9,950 bases of DNA from Selenomonadales bacterium (GTDB taxonomy: Bacteria; Bacillota; Clostridia; Christensenellales; QALW01): the NCBI GenBank assembly GCA_003150515.1, contig QALW01000038.1:1-9950 (forward strand). Reading direction: 5' to 3'. How positions within the stretch are numbered: position 1 is the stretch's first letter; each line of letters starts with the position of its first letter. Below are positions 1 through 5,672 of this stretch, piece by piece. The translations under genes were made by a program, and so were the position numbers. Under the pieces are notes generated by a model. That model had not been told where the DNA came from. It saw nothing but the letters and a program-made list of their open reading frames with translations, and did no database searches.

Positions 1-6
1 CCAAAA

Positions 7-43
7 AAGCCGCCTTGGGGGGCCTCCGCCCCCAAGGCGGCTT
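7..43. repeat. Perfect GC-rich hairpin at the window edge
   Basis: Positions 7-21 and 29-43 are perfectly complementary (15 bp) around a 7-base loop. No run of T follows, so it is not a textbook intrinsic terminator for a + strand gene; the A-run at 3-8 would become a T-run if read on the - strand. It precedes the rsmG promoter and is probably 3' of a gene left of the window, perhaps the edge of a larger palindromic element like those at 4260-4646 and 5673-5933, but the window cuts it off. Confidence 0.8.
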
Positions 44-56
44 CAGGCGCGGCAAG

Positions 57-85
57 CTGACATTTTCCCCAAACTATGCTATAAT
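57..85 (+). promoter_or_regulatory. Sigma-A type promoter of rsmG
   Basis: CTGACA (57-62) and TATAAT (80-85) are separated by exactly 17 bases, with an extended -10 TGC directly in front of TATAAT. Transcription should begin near 91-93, giving a leader of about 100 bases before the rsmG start at 190. rsmG is therefore not solely dependent on an upstream operon promoter. Confidence 0.8.
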
Positions 86-178
86 ATAATCGTTTGATAT
101 TTCCCCCGCTCCAACAGGCCGCGCCTTATTTTCCCGGCTTAAGCGCTTCTTCCCGGCGCAATATTAATAAGCCGCTAC

Positions 179-184
179 GGAGGT
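179..184 (+). promoter_or_regulatory. RBS that fixes the rsmG start at TTG 190
   Basis: GGAGGT lies 5 bases before a TTG at 190. The next upstream in-frame TTG, at 94, sits at the predicted transcription start and would leave no room for a ribosome binding site. Homology also begins only after 190, so 190 is the chosen start. Confidence 0.8.
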
Positions 185-189
185 CAAAT

Positions 190-897
190 TTGGATATAAC
201 TTCCCTTCTTCAATCGGGCTGCGACAGCCTGGGCATACCCATAACCCTTGAACAACTAAACAAATTCCAGCTTTACTGCGATTTTTTGCTGGAATATAAT
301 AAAATGGTCAACCTTACGGCCGTCACACAGCCCGCCGAAATAGTAGAAAAACATTTTTTAGACAGCATATATCCTCTGTCTCAGGATTTAATAGATGCAA
401 ACGCGCGCTGCGCGGACGTGGGCACAGGCGCGGGCTTCCCGGGCGTGCCCCTGGCTATTATGCGCCCCCATTTGCATTTTACCCTGATTGATTCGCAGAA
501 AAAACGGCTGGTGTTCTTGCAGCAGCTATTTGAAATAATTCAGATAAAAAACTGTTCCCTTGTTCACAGCCGCGCCGAGGACGCCGGCCGCTCGCTCAGA
601 GAAAGCTTTGACTGCGTGCTCACCCGCGCCGTCGCGCGTATGGGCGTGCTCTCAGAATTATGCCTCCCCCTGATTCGCCCCGGCGGCACGCTTGTCTGTT
701 ATAAGGGGCCGGACGTTCAAAACGAACTGAACGGCTGCGAAATCCCTTTAAAGCGCCTGGGCGGCGCCCCGCCCAAAGCCCTGGAATGCACGGGCCTTAA
801 AAACAGCCACAAGCTGATTATCATTCGCAAAATATCTCATACTCCGCCCTCCTTTCCCAGAAAAGCCGGGATTCCCGCAAAAAATCCGCTGTTTTAA
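190..897 (+). CDS. rsmG: 16S rRNA (guanine-527-N7)-methyltransferase RsmG (GidB)
   Basis: Cytoplasmic SAM-dependent methyltransferase that places m7G at position 527 of 16S rRNA in the 530 loop of the small subunit; in other bacteria its loss gives low-level streptomycin resistance. The 235-residue product has the family order: an N-terminal helical part with the NLTAV segment, HFLDSIYPL around D58, the SAM-binding glycine loop DVGTGAGFPG (76-85), and LIDSQKKRLVFL from about residue 99, whose aspartate (D101) is the usual ribose-binding acid. The C-terminal tail with TPPSFPRKAGIPAKNP resembles Bacillus-type RsmG and is absent from the shorter E. coli protein. Start is TTG behind GGAGGT. It is followed directly by an intrinsic terminator and then by a ParB/Noc-like gene, the usual Firmicutes order near the origin. 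Confidence 0.96.
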   Translation: MDITSLLQSGCDSLGIPITLEQLNKFQLYCDFLLEYNKMVNLTAVTQPAEIVEKHFLDSIYPLSQDLIDANARCADVGTGAGFPGVPLAIMRPHLHFTLIDSQKKRLVFLQQLFEIIQIKNCSLVHSRAEDAGRSLRESFDCVLTRAVARMGVLSELCLPLIRPGGTLVCYKGPDVQNELNGCEIPLKRLGGAPPKALECTGLKNSHKLIIIRKISHTPPSFPRKAGIPAKNPLF

Positions 898-903
898 GCT
901 CAG

Positions 904-937
904 GCGTGCGAATTAAGTCGCACGCTTTTTCTTTTTT
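904..937 (+). terminator. Intrinsic terminator of rsmG
   Basis: Six bases after the rsmG stop, GCGTGCGA (904-911) pairs perfectly with TCGCACGC (918-925) around a 6-base loop, followed by T5-C-T6 (926-937). This is a textbook Rho-independent terminator. It implies that the ParB/Noc-like gene downstream is largely transcribed separately or by readthrough. Confidence 0.9.
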
Positions 938-954
938 ATTTTTTATCCTCCTCT

Positions 955-960
955 TATAAT
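955..960 (+). promoter_or_regulatory. Possible -10 box for the ParB/Noc-like gene
   Basis: A perfect TATAAT lies just after the rsmG terminator, but the region 17 bases upstream is only the terminator's T-tract and gives a poor -35. A start here would leave a leader of about 235 bases. No better promoter was found between 938 and 1201, so this is a weak candidate only. Confidence 0.25.
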
Positions 961-1109
961 ACAATAGCCGGGACGTTCCTCCCAAGCCGGGGCGCGGGGC
1001 CGGGCGGGATATATAATCGGGCGCGCAATATACGCGGCGGTGAAATATCCTTTGCCCCGAAACCGCCTTAAATTGCTTGAGCAATGTAATCAGGCGCGCC
1101 CTCATTATT

Positions 1110-1134
1110 GTGCGCCGCCCGCAGGGCGGCGCAC
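1110..1134. repeat. Perfect 11-bp hairpin upstream of the ParB/Noc-like gene
   Basis: GTGCGCCGCCC (1110-1120) pairs with GGGCGGCGCAC (1124-1134) around a GCA loop. A smaller GGGC/GCCC stem follows at 1139-1149. There is no T-tract. The hairpin is 50-70 bases before the RBS, so it would be in the 5' leader if transcription starts upstream. It could also be a small relative of the intergenic palindromes further right. Confidence 0.7.
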
Positions 1135-1201
1135 GGGCGGGCAAAGCCCCCGCGCCGTAAACGCATTATAAATCCCAACCTTTTTATAAGGAGCCATACA
1201 T

Positions 1202-2098
1202 ATGATTCTTCTTAAAAACCGCAAAAATTCTCAGCATGCAGGCCAGAACGAAAAAGGAGCTTCCTCCCAAACGGGCGGAGCGCGCAAAATCAGCCGCAAA
1301 AAAGCGCCGTCCGCTCCTATCCGCCTGGCTCTTCCTCTCTCCGAAATTATTCTCCCCCAGCCCTCGCCCCGCGCCTTCACTCCGGGCGATACCGTCGCTC
1401 TGGCTGCGTCCATAGAACGCGTGGGCCAGCTCTGCCCCGTCTGCGTCAGGGAAAAGGGCGGAAAATATCATCTTCTGGACGGAGAAAGACGCCTGCGCGC
1501 ATTAATGCTCCTTAACGCCCCCACGGTTGACGCTTGCGTTATTAAAACCTCTCTCAGCCGTGAGCAGTTCTTCCTGGCCGCTCATTCGGGCGCGCCCCTG
1601 CATCCTATAGAAAAGGCCCGCATATTCGAGCGTGTTCAAAAATCAGGTCCGGAACCCTCCGCGCTGAATCTTGGCTCGCTCTCCCCATACGCTCAGCTTA
1701 ATAAGCTGCCTGAAAGAGTACAGCGGCTACTTATGGAAATCCCCCCCGAACAGCTCCCTCCGAGAGATCTGCTCTGCGCTCTGGCCGCTCTTCCCGAAAA
1801 GGACTGCGCCCGCGCGCTCAAATTGCTGCTGGACAAGCTTAACGATTCTCGGCTGTATGCCAAGCTGCTGAAAACAGACAGCGATTCCAGCGGTATTTTT
1901 CAGTCTCTGCGCGCCACCCAGCTTTACGCCGACAATCGGCTTTACTTTAATTCCCTTATGGATATATTAAACGCGCTGGAGCGCAACGGCTGTACTGTGC
2001 AGATGGATAAAGCGGGCCCTGAAGAATACAGGTTTGCGCTTCGCTCAGCTCAGCCGGGCGAACAGCTTCATATGAGCGTCCAGACCAAGGCTATTTAA
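1202..2098 (+). CDS. ParB/Noc-like DNA-binding protein (rsmG-adjacent type)
   Basis: 298-residue member of the ParB/Spo0J/Noc superfamily, expected to bind chromosomal sites and act in nucleoid occlusion or segregation. AAGGAG (1188-1193) lies 8 bases before the ATG. A basic linker rich in K/R (about 1-40) precedes the ParB N-terminal domain (about 40-145) with the GERRLRA box at 94-100. The following ENxxR motif, used by ParB proteins to bind CTP, is replaced by AAHSG at 126-130, although the next segment LHPIEKA is normal. The central HTH region (about 145-210, around LNKLPERVQRLL) is recognisable but divergent. The C-terminal segment NRLYFNSLMDILNALERNG resembles the end of rsmG-adjacent Noc-like proteins of Clostridia. 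Position after rsmG supports a noc-type identity, but no parA/parB pair follows. A degenerate or CTP-independent paralogue is the alternative. Confidence 0.82.
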   Translation: MILLKNRKNSQHAGQNEKGASSQTGGARKISRKKAPSAPIRLALPLSEIILPQPSPRAFTPGDTVALAASIERVGQLCPVCVREKGGKYHLLDGERRLRALMLLNAPTVDACVIKTSLSREQFFLAAHSGAPLHPIEKARIFERVQKSGPEPSALNLGSLSPYAQLNKLPERVQRLLMEIPPEQLPPRDLLCALAALPEKDCARALKLLLDKLNDSRLYAKLLKTDSDSSGIFQSLRATQLYADNRLYFNSLMDILNALERNGCTVQMDKAGPEEYRFALRSAQPGEQLHMSVQTKAI

Positions 2099-2179
2099 CC
2101 CTTTTTCTCCTTTTTCGTTAAAGCCCTGTTTAAATTAAAAATTATTTTGCCTGCGCGCGGAAAATTTTTCATTTTGCTA

Positions 2180-2208
2180 TTGAATTTTAACCTGCCCGCC
2201 TATATAAT
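2180..2208 (+). promoter_or_regulatory. Promoter of the alpha-galactosidase gene
   Basis: TTGAAT (2180-2185) and TATAAT (2203-2208) have an exact 17-base spacer. The predicted transcription start is near 2215, about 70 bases before the ATG. No copy of the candidate AraC-type repeat seen near 8831 and 8869 was found here. Confidence 0.8.
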
Positions 2209-2217
2209 AAGCAAAGC

Positions 2218-2268
2218 GTTATAGCGCGGAGCCCTCGTCCGGCGGCGCCGGGCAATTATAACGGGCTC
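2218..2268 (+). promoter_or_regulatory. Structured 5' leader of the alpha-galactosidase mRNA (possible pseudoknot)
   Basis: Three complementary pairs are visible: GTTATA (2218-2223) with TATAAC (2257-2262), GAGCCC (2229-2234) with GGGCTC (2263-2268), and CCGGC (2239-2243) with GCCGG (2247-2251). The first two cross each other, so they either alternate or form a pseudoknot. The RBS AAGGAG (2273-2278) follows within five bases, so the structure could influence translation. It matches no riboswitch class that I recognise. Confidence 0.4.
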
Positions 2269-2285
2269 GGATAAGGAGAATTATT

Positions 2286-4220
2286 ATGATGCTTGAACAG
2301 TTAAAAAAGCAATTTGAGCTGAACGGCCCGCCCGCGGCATTTAATTACGGCGGCAAAGCCTATTTGGGCTTTAAAGAGGGCTTTGAGCAATTGGACGAAC
2401 AAATTCAAAAGGGTAAAAAGAGCGTCGCCTCCATTAAAACTTACCGGCATTCCGCCAGCGGGACGCTCTGGACGGTTAAACTAACCCATTATCCTCTCTA
2501 CGGCGCTCTGGAATGGCAGGCGGAGATTTTCGCGCCCGAAAAAACCGAGATTTTTTCCGAGCTATGCTATCAATTGGACGTGCCCGGCCAAAACGGAGTG
2601 CTTATGGGCAATTACGGAGACGAGGGAAGATGCTATGAGGAATATTCCGCTCGCCTGTCAGAAAAAAGCGTGCGCCATGAGGCGCTGGACGGCCGCCCCA
2701 CTCATTATGTATTTCCCTATTACCGCCTGGAGACGGACGCCGCAAAGCTGTTCGCCGTTTTAAGCTGGCAGGGCGGCTGGTTTGCTCAATTTGAGCAAAA
2801 GGACGCATTCGTGCGCCTCACAGCCGGACAGATGAATGTTTCGGCCTATCTTGAAAAGGGAGAGCGCTTCCGGCTGCCTCTTATGGTTGTGCTGGAATAC
2901 GCTCAGGAACCGGCCAACGCCTGGCGGCGTTTCTATATTGACTGCAACATGCCCTTAGTAAAAAATGAGCCTTTAAAGCCCCTGCTGGGAGCGTTCAACG
3001 GCGTATGCGCAGGATTGAGCGAAGACTTGGTGCGCCGTGTTAAAAAGGCCTACGACAGCCATGACATAGACTACGATTTCTGGTGGTTTGACGCGGGCTG
3101 GGGCACGGACGGCACGGGCCCGCATAACAAAGAGGGCTGGTGGTATCACGGCGTTAATTTCGAGATGAACCGCGAAATCTTTCCGGACGGTCTCAAGAGC
3201 TTCGGAGAGGAATTAGCTCAAAGCGGAAAGGATTTTATGCTTTGGTTTGAGCCCGAAATGGTGCGCACGCCTATAAAGCATATGGAGGAATTCTTCCAAG
3301 CGCATCCGGATTTTAAGCGCGAATGGCTTATCGGCACCTTTCAAAAAGAATGGTGCGGCATAACTCTGACTTCCCAGCTTATAAATTTGGGAGACGAGCA
3401 ATGTCTTAAATGGATAGAAGCGCATATCTTTGAGGTTATGGATACGGCGGGCGCCAACATATTCAGAATAGATTTCAATTCTCCGCCCAGAGAAATTTGG
3501 AGCCGCCATGACCTGCCCGGCAGGCAGGGAATAACTGAAAATCATTACTGCACGGGTTATTTGCAGCTTCTTAAAGATATTCAGGCGCGTTATCCGGGCA
3601 TTCTGATGGATTCCTGCGCTTCGGGCGGAGGGCGAAACGATTTGGAGACAATGCGTCTGATGATACCCCTGCATTATTCAGACCACCAGGACATATGCCC
3701 TCAGGACAGCAACGGCTTTATATATATGCAGCAGGTGCTTTACCGCTGGTTCCCCTATATTAAAAACTTTATAGCTCCCCATACTCTTTCGGACCAATAC
3801 GCTATGCGGGCGGCATATAATCCCTGCATGGTCTGCTCCTGTCCGCCGGAGGAATTGGACGCCTTTAATTTTGACAAGCTCAGAGAATATATTAAAGAGT
3901 GGCGGGAAATCAATAAGGCGTATATGGGAAATTATTACGAACTGGAGAAGGCTTCCAGGGATGATTCGCAGCTTAAAGCCTTTATGTTCTTTAATGAAAA
4001 AGAAAATATTGGATTTATTCTGGTATTCTGCCCTGAAAACTGCACGCGCACAGAATACCGAGCGGTATTACAAGGCCTGAAGGAGGGTTCCTATATGCTT
4101 GAGAATATGAATACGCATAAGCGGTGGAGCGAACAGGGGGAAGCTCTCTGCACGCAGGGGCTGGAATTAACGCTTAAGCCTCGGACTGCTCATTTGATAA
4201 AGATAAGCCGGGAAAGCTGA
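2286..4220 (+). CDS. Alpha-galactosidase, glycoside hydrolase family 36
   Basis: Retaining enzyme of 644 residues that removes terminal alpha-1,6-linked galactose from melibiose, raffinose-type sugars or galactosides. An N-terminal beta-sandwich (about 1-230) precedes a TIM barrel (about 235-560) and a small C-terminal beta domain. The barrel carries WWFDAGW (266-272), MLWFEPEMV, RIDFN with the likely nucleophile D396, SCASGGGRND (443-452), and HYSDHQD with the likely acid/base D466. The DFN and GGGRND forms mark a GH36 subgroup different from the classical KWDMN type, and the protein is somewhat shorter than the usual 700-plus residues. AAGGAG lies 7 bases before the ATG; a second ATG follows at once. 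No signal peptide is visible, so it should be cytoplasmic and act on imported sugars. It is convergent with folD across the palindromic array. Other alpha-linked substrates are possible. Confidence 0.9.
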   Translation: MMLEQLKKQFELNGPPAAFNYGGKAYLGFKEGFEQLDEQIQKGKKSVASIKTYRHSASGTLWTVKLTHYPLYGALEWQAEIFAPEKTEIFSELCYQLDVPGQNGVLMGNYGDEGRCYEEYSARLSEKSVRHEALDGRPTHYVFPYYRLETDAAKLFAVLSWQGGWFAQFEQKDAFVRLTAGQMNVSAYLEKGERFRLPLMVVLEYAQEPANAWRRFYIDCNMPLVKNEPLKPLLGAFNGVCAGLSEDLVRRVKKAYDSHDIDYDFWWFDAGWGTDGTGPHNKEGWWYHGVNFEMNREIFPDGLKSFGEELAQSGKDFMLWFEPEMVRTPIKHMEEFFQAHPDFKREWLIGTFQKEWCGITLTSQLINLGDEQCLKWIEAHIFEVMDTAGANIFRIDFNSPPREIWSRHDLPGRQGITENHYCTGYLQLLKDIQARYPGILMDSCASGGGRNDLETMRLMIPLHYSDHQDICPQDSNGFIYMQQVLYRWFPYIKNFIAPHTLSDQYAMRAAYNPCMVCSCPPEELDAFNFDKLREYIKEWREINKAYMGNYYELEKASRDDSQLKAFMFFNEKENIGFILVFCPENCTRTEYRAVLQGLKEGSYMLENMNTHKRWSEQGEALCTQGLELTLKPRTAHLIKISRES

Positions 4221-4251
4221 AGAATGTTTTCCTATATAAAATCCTTCTTTT
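4219..4251 (+). terminator. Weak terminator candidate after the alpha-galactosidase gene
   Basis: GAAG at 4219-4222 can pair with CTTC at 4244-4247, with interrupted A/T pairing inside, followed by four T (4248-4251). The stem is imperfect and AT-rich. The large hairpin that begins at 4260 may be the real 3' boundary of the transcript. Confidence 0.3.
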
Positions 4252-4259
4252 GAAAGGGG

Positions 4260-4308
4260 CAAAGGGCCCCGCTTCGCGGCCGGTACGGCCGCGAAGCGGG
4301 GCCCTTTG
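4260..4308. repeat. Array unit 1: 23-bp perfect hairpin
   Basis: Arms 4260-4282 and 4286-4308 are fully complementary around a GTA loop. It stands 39 bases after the alpha-galactosidase stop codon and directly abuts unit 2. Confidence 0.9.
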
Positions 4309-4354
4309 GCTCAGGCTCAGGCGGAGAGCATTAGCTCTCCGCCTGAGCCTGAGC
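4309..4354. repeat. Array unit 2: 21-bp perfect hairpin
   Basis: Arms 4309-4329 and 4334-4354 are fully complementary around an ATTA loop. The arm starts with GCTCAG and an overlapping GGCTCAG, a short internal duplication. The word GGCGGAGAGCA (4320-4330) recurs at 5740-5750 in the second large element. Confidence 0.9.
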
Positions 4355-4357
4355 GCT

Positions 4358-4431
4358 CCCCCTAAGTATTTAAGGGCTGCCTTTTCCGCGCTTAAAAGCG
4401 CGGAAAAGGCAGCCCTTAAATGCTTAGGGGG
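4358..4431. repeat. Array unit 3: 36-bp hairpin with one G-U pair
   Basis: Arms 4358-4393 and 4396-4431 are complementary over 36 positions. The only deviation is T4367 opposite G4422, which is still a pair in RNA. The centre is almost loopless in DNA (two bases), so a real hairpin would open a few more. Confidence 0.9.
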
Positions 4432-4434
4432 GAC

Positions 4435-4487
4435 GCCCGCAGCATTTCGCTGCCGTCCAGAATGGACGGCAGCGAAATGCTGCGGGC
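4435..4487. repeat. Array unit 4: 25-bp perfect hairpin
   Basis: Arms 4435-4459 and 4463-4487 are perfectly complementary around a GAA loop. Confidence 0.9.
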
Positions 4488-4491
4488 CAAA

Positions 4492-4585
4492 GGGGGGCGC
4501 GGCGTTGCGGCCTGCGGCCGCCGGCCGGGCTTTCAAGCCCGGCCAAGGCAGGCGCGGACGCGCCTGCCTGAACGCCGCGCCCCCC
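4492..4585. repeat. Array unit 5: stem carrying three hairpins (cloverleaf)
   Basis: A perfect 15-bp outer stem (4492-4506 with 4571-4585) encloses three hairpins: 4507-4512/4516-4521 (6 bp), 4523-4532/4535-4544 (10 bp) and 4547-4556/4559-4568 (10 bp), with at most two unpaired bases between them. The shape recalls a tRNA cloverleaf, but there is no anticodon arm, T-loop or CCA, and the stems are too long. The same stem-plus-three-hairpins plan recurs at 5742-5863. Confidence 0.85.
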
Positions 4586-4646
4586 GCGTCCCCAAAGCCG
4601 AGAAAGCCTCCGGCATTTTGCCGGAGGCTTTCTCCTTTGGGGACGC
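4586..4646. repeat. Array unit 6: two-part hairpin with a 2-base bulge
   Basis: GCGTCCCCAAAG (4586-4597) pairs with CTTTGGGGACGC (4635-4646). After a bulged CC, arms 4600-4615 and 4619-4634 form a 16-bp perfect stem with a TTT loop. It begins the base after unit 5 and ends 27 bases before the folD stop codon. Confidence 0.9.
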
Positions 4647-4673
4647 TCCCCCCTGCGCGCAAAACATATATAT

Positions 4674-5522
4674 CTATTCCAGACCAGCCTTGCGCATAGC
4701 GCTTAAAACCGTCTGCTGCATCAAAGTAGCTATAGTCATAGGGCCCACGCCTCCCGGAACAGGCGTATACGCGCTGGAAAGAGGAGCGGCGTTTTCTAAA
4801 TCAATATCTCCGATATTGCCGGCGTTATACCCCGCGTCCACCAATACGGCCCCCGGCTTTATCCAATCGGCTTGAACAAACTTCGGCCTGCCTACAGCCG
4901 CTACCACTATATCCGCCCGTTTGACAATTTCTGGCAGCCCTACTGTTTTGGAATGACAAATAGTAACGGTCGCGTCGGCGTTTAAAAGCAGCATAGCCGC
5001 TGGTTTGCCCAAAATCGCGCTGCGGCCTATAACCACAGCCTCCTTGCCCTTTATTTCTACATTATATCTCTCCAGAAGAGTCATTATTCCCTTGGGCGTA
5101 GCGCTTACGAAGCTGTTGAGCCCCATGGTAAATCCGCCGAAGCTGGCCGTATTAACGCCGTCCACATCTTTTTCCAGCGCTATAGCGTTAAAGCAGGCCT
5201 GCTCGTCTATCTGTCTGGGCACAGGATGCTGAAGCAGTATTCCGCACACCTGAGGCTGGTTATTGAGCTGATTTATTTTCTCAAGAAGCTGAGCAGTAGT
5301 TGTATTTTCGGGCATTTCAACTTTTATTGAGCGCAGCCCTACCCGTGCGCAGGCGTTGCCCTTCATGCGCACATAAGTTACGCTGGCGGGATTATCTCCT
5401 ACTAATATAGTGGCCAGCGCGGGCACATCGCCCGTCTTTTCCTTAATAAGCGCCACTTTTTGGGCCAGTTCCCCTTCTATAGTTCTGGAAAGTGTTTTTC
5501 CGTCTAAAATAAGCGGCTGCAT
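4674..5522 (-). CDS. folD: Bifunctional methylenetetrahydrofolate dehydrogenase / cyclohydrolase FolD
   Basis: Cytoplasmic enzyme of one-carbon metabolism that oxidises 5,10-methylene-THF with NADP+ and hydrolyses the product to 10-formyl-THF. The 282-residue length is typical. Y50 and the catalytic K54 lie in YVRMKGNAC, Q98 in LLQHPVP (many homologues have QLPLP), and D121 in KDVDGVN. The nucleotide-binding motif GRSAILGKP spans 166-174 and the C-terminal PGGVGPMT spans 256-263. All expected active-site residues are present. The ATG at 5522 is preferred over an in-frame ATG at 5582, because AAAGGAAG sits 6 bases before it (5529-5536) and FolD homology starts there. A near-consensus promoter lies upstream. 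It is monocistronic and convergent with the alpha-galactosidase gene across the palindromic array. Confidence 0.97.
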   Translation of the reverse strand: MQPLILDGKTLSRTIEGELAQKVALIKEKTGDVPALATILVGDNPASVTYVRMKGNACARVGLRSIKVEMPENTTTAQLLEKINQLNNQPQVCGILLQHPVPRQIDEQACFNAIALEKDVDGVNTASFGGFTMGLNSFVSATPKGIMTLLERYNVEIKGKEAVVIGRSAILGKPAAMLLLNADATVTICHSKTVGLPEIVKRADIVVAAVGRPKFVQADWIKPGAVLVDAGYNAGNIGDIDLENAAPLSSAYTPVPGGVGPMTIATLMQQTVLSAMRKAGLE

Positions 5523-5608
5523 ATTTAACTTCCTTTCGCCGGCAGCGTTTAAATTAAGCGGAATTGCCTGGTTTAAGCTCATATACTGCCGAATTAAAAT
5601 ATAAATTT

Positions 5609-5637
5609 ATTTTATGCTATGAAAGGGCTTTTGTCAA
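5609..5637 (-). promoter_or_regulatory. Sigma-A type promoter of folD
   Basis: On the - strand a perfect TTGACA (5637-5632) and TAAAAT (5614-5609) are separated by exactly 17 bases. Transcription should begin near 5602, about 80 bases before the folD ATG. The -35 is only 35 bases from the edge of the large palindromic element at 5673-5933. Confidence 0.85.
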
Positions 5638-5672
5638 ATTGGAACTGAAGAAACTCAATTGAAAAAAGAAGC

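Larger units (their letters stand above)
4260..4646. repeat. Intergenic palindromic array of six adjacent hairpin units
   Basis: Fills the gap between the convergent 3' ends of the alpha-galactosidase and folD genes. Six self-complementary units follow one another with only 0-4 bases between them: 4260-4308, 4309-4354, 4358-4431, 4435-4487, 4492-4585 and 4586-4646. By hand count about nine bases in ten are paired. Loops are 2-4 bases. Unit five is a stem bearing three hairpins. Units have different sequences, so it is not a tandem repeat. No U-tract, transposase or convincing ORF is present, and any open frame through it is a by-product of the palindromes. AGGGGGGA (4426-4433) could alternatively pair with TCCCCCCT (4647-4654), enclosing the last three units. 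Role unknown: bidirectional transcript boundary, RNA stabiliser, or a DNA cruciform or mobile hairpin element are all possible. Confidence 0.9.

Noticed and set aside
94..189. Upstream TTG start for rsmG adding 32 residues
   Set aside because: It lies at the predicted transcription start without an RBS, the extra residues have no counterpart in RsmG, and GGAGGT points to TTG 190.
821..1144. 107-codon - strand frame between rsmG and the ParB/Noc-like gene
   Set aside because: It runs through the rsmG terminator and the 3' end of rsmG, has no RBS, and its product shows no recognisable features.
4492..4585. tRNA-like cloverleaf
   Set aside because: No anticodon loop of seven, no T-loop or D-loop consensus, stems of 10-15 bp and two- to three-base loops; the likeness is in outline only.
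4260..4646. Ordinary intrinsic terminators or a CRISPR array
   Set aside because: No U-tract follows the stems on either strand, and units differ in sequence and length with no repeat-spacer periodicity.
4260..4646. Pure assembly artefact
   Set aside because: Arms contain a G-U pair and bulges, loops are specific and flanking genes are intact on both sides; it cannot be excluded without reads, but a simple inverted misassembly would give one long exact palindrome rather than many different small ones.
4174..4875. Long open frames on both strands through the palindromic array (4250-4699 +, 4420-4875 +, 4174-4662 -)
   Set aside because: They arise because GC-rich palindromes lack stops on both strands; the translations are mirror-like, low-complexity, rich in A/P/R/G, lack good RBSs and overlap folD or the alpha-galactosidase gene.
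5523..5582. In-frame ATG at 5582 for folD
   Set aside because: FolD homology begins at the ATG at 5522, which has AAAGGAAG at the right distance; the earlier ATG does not.
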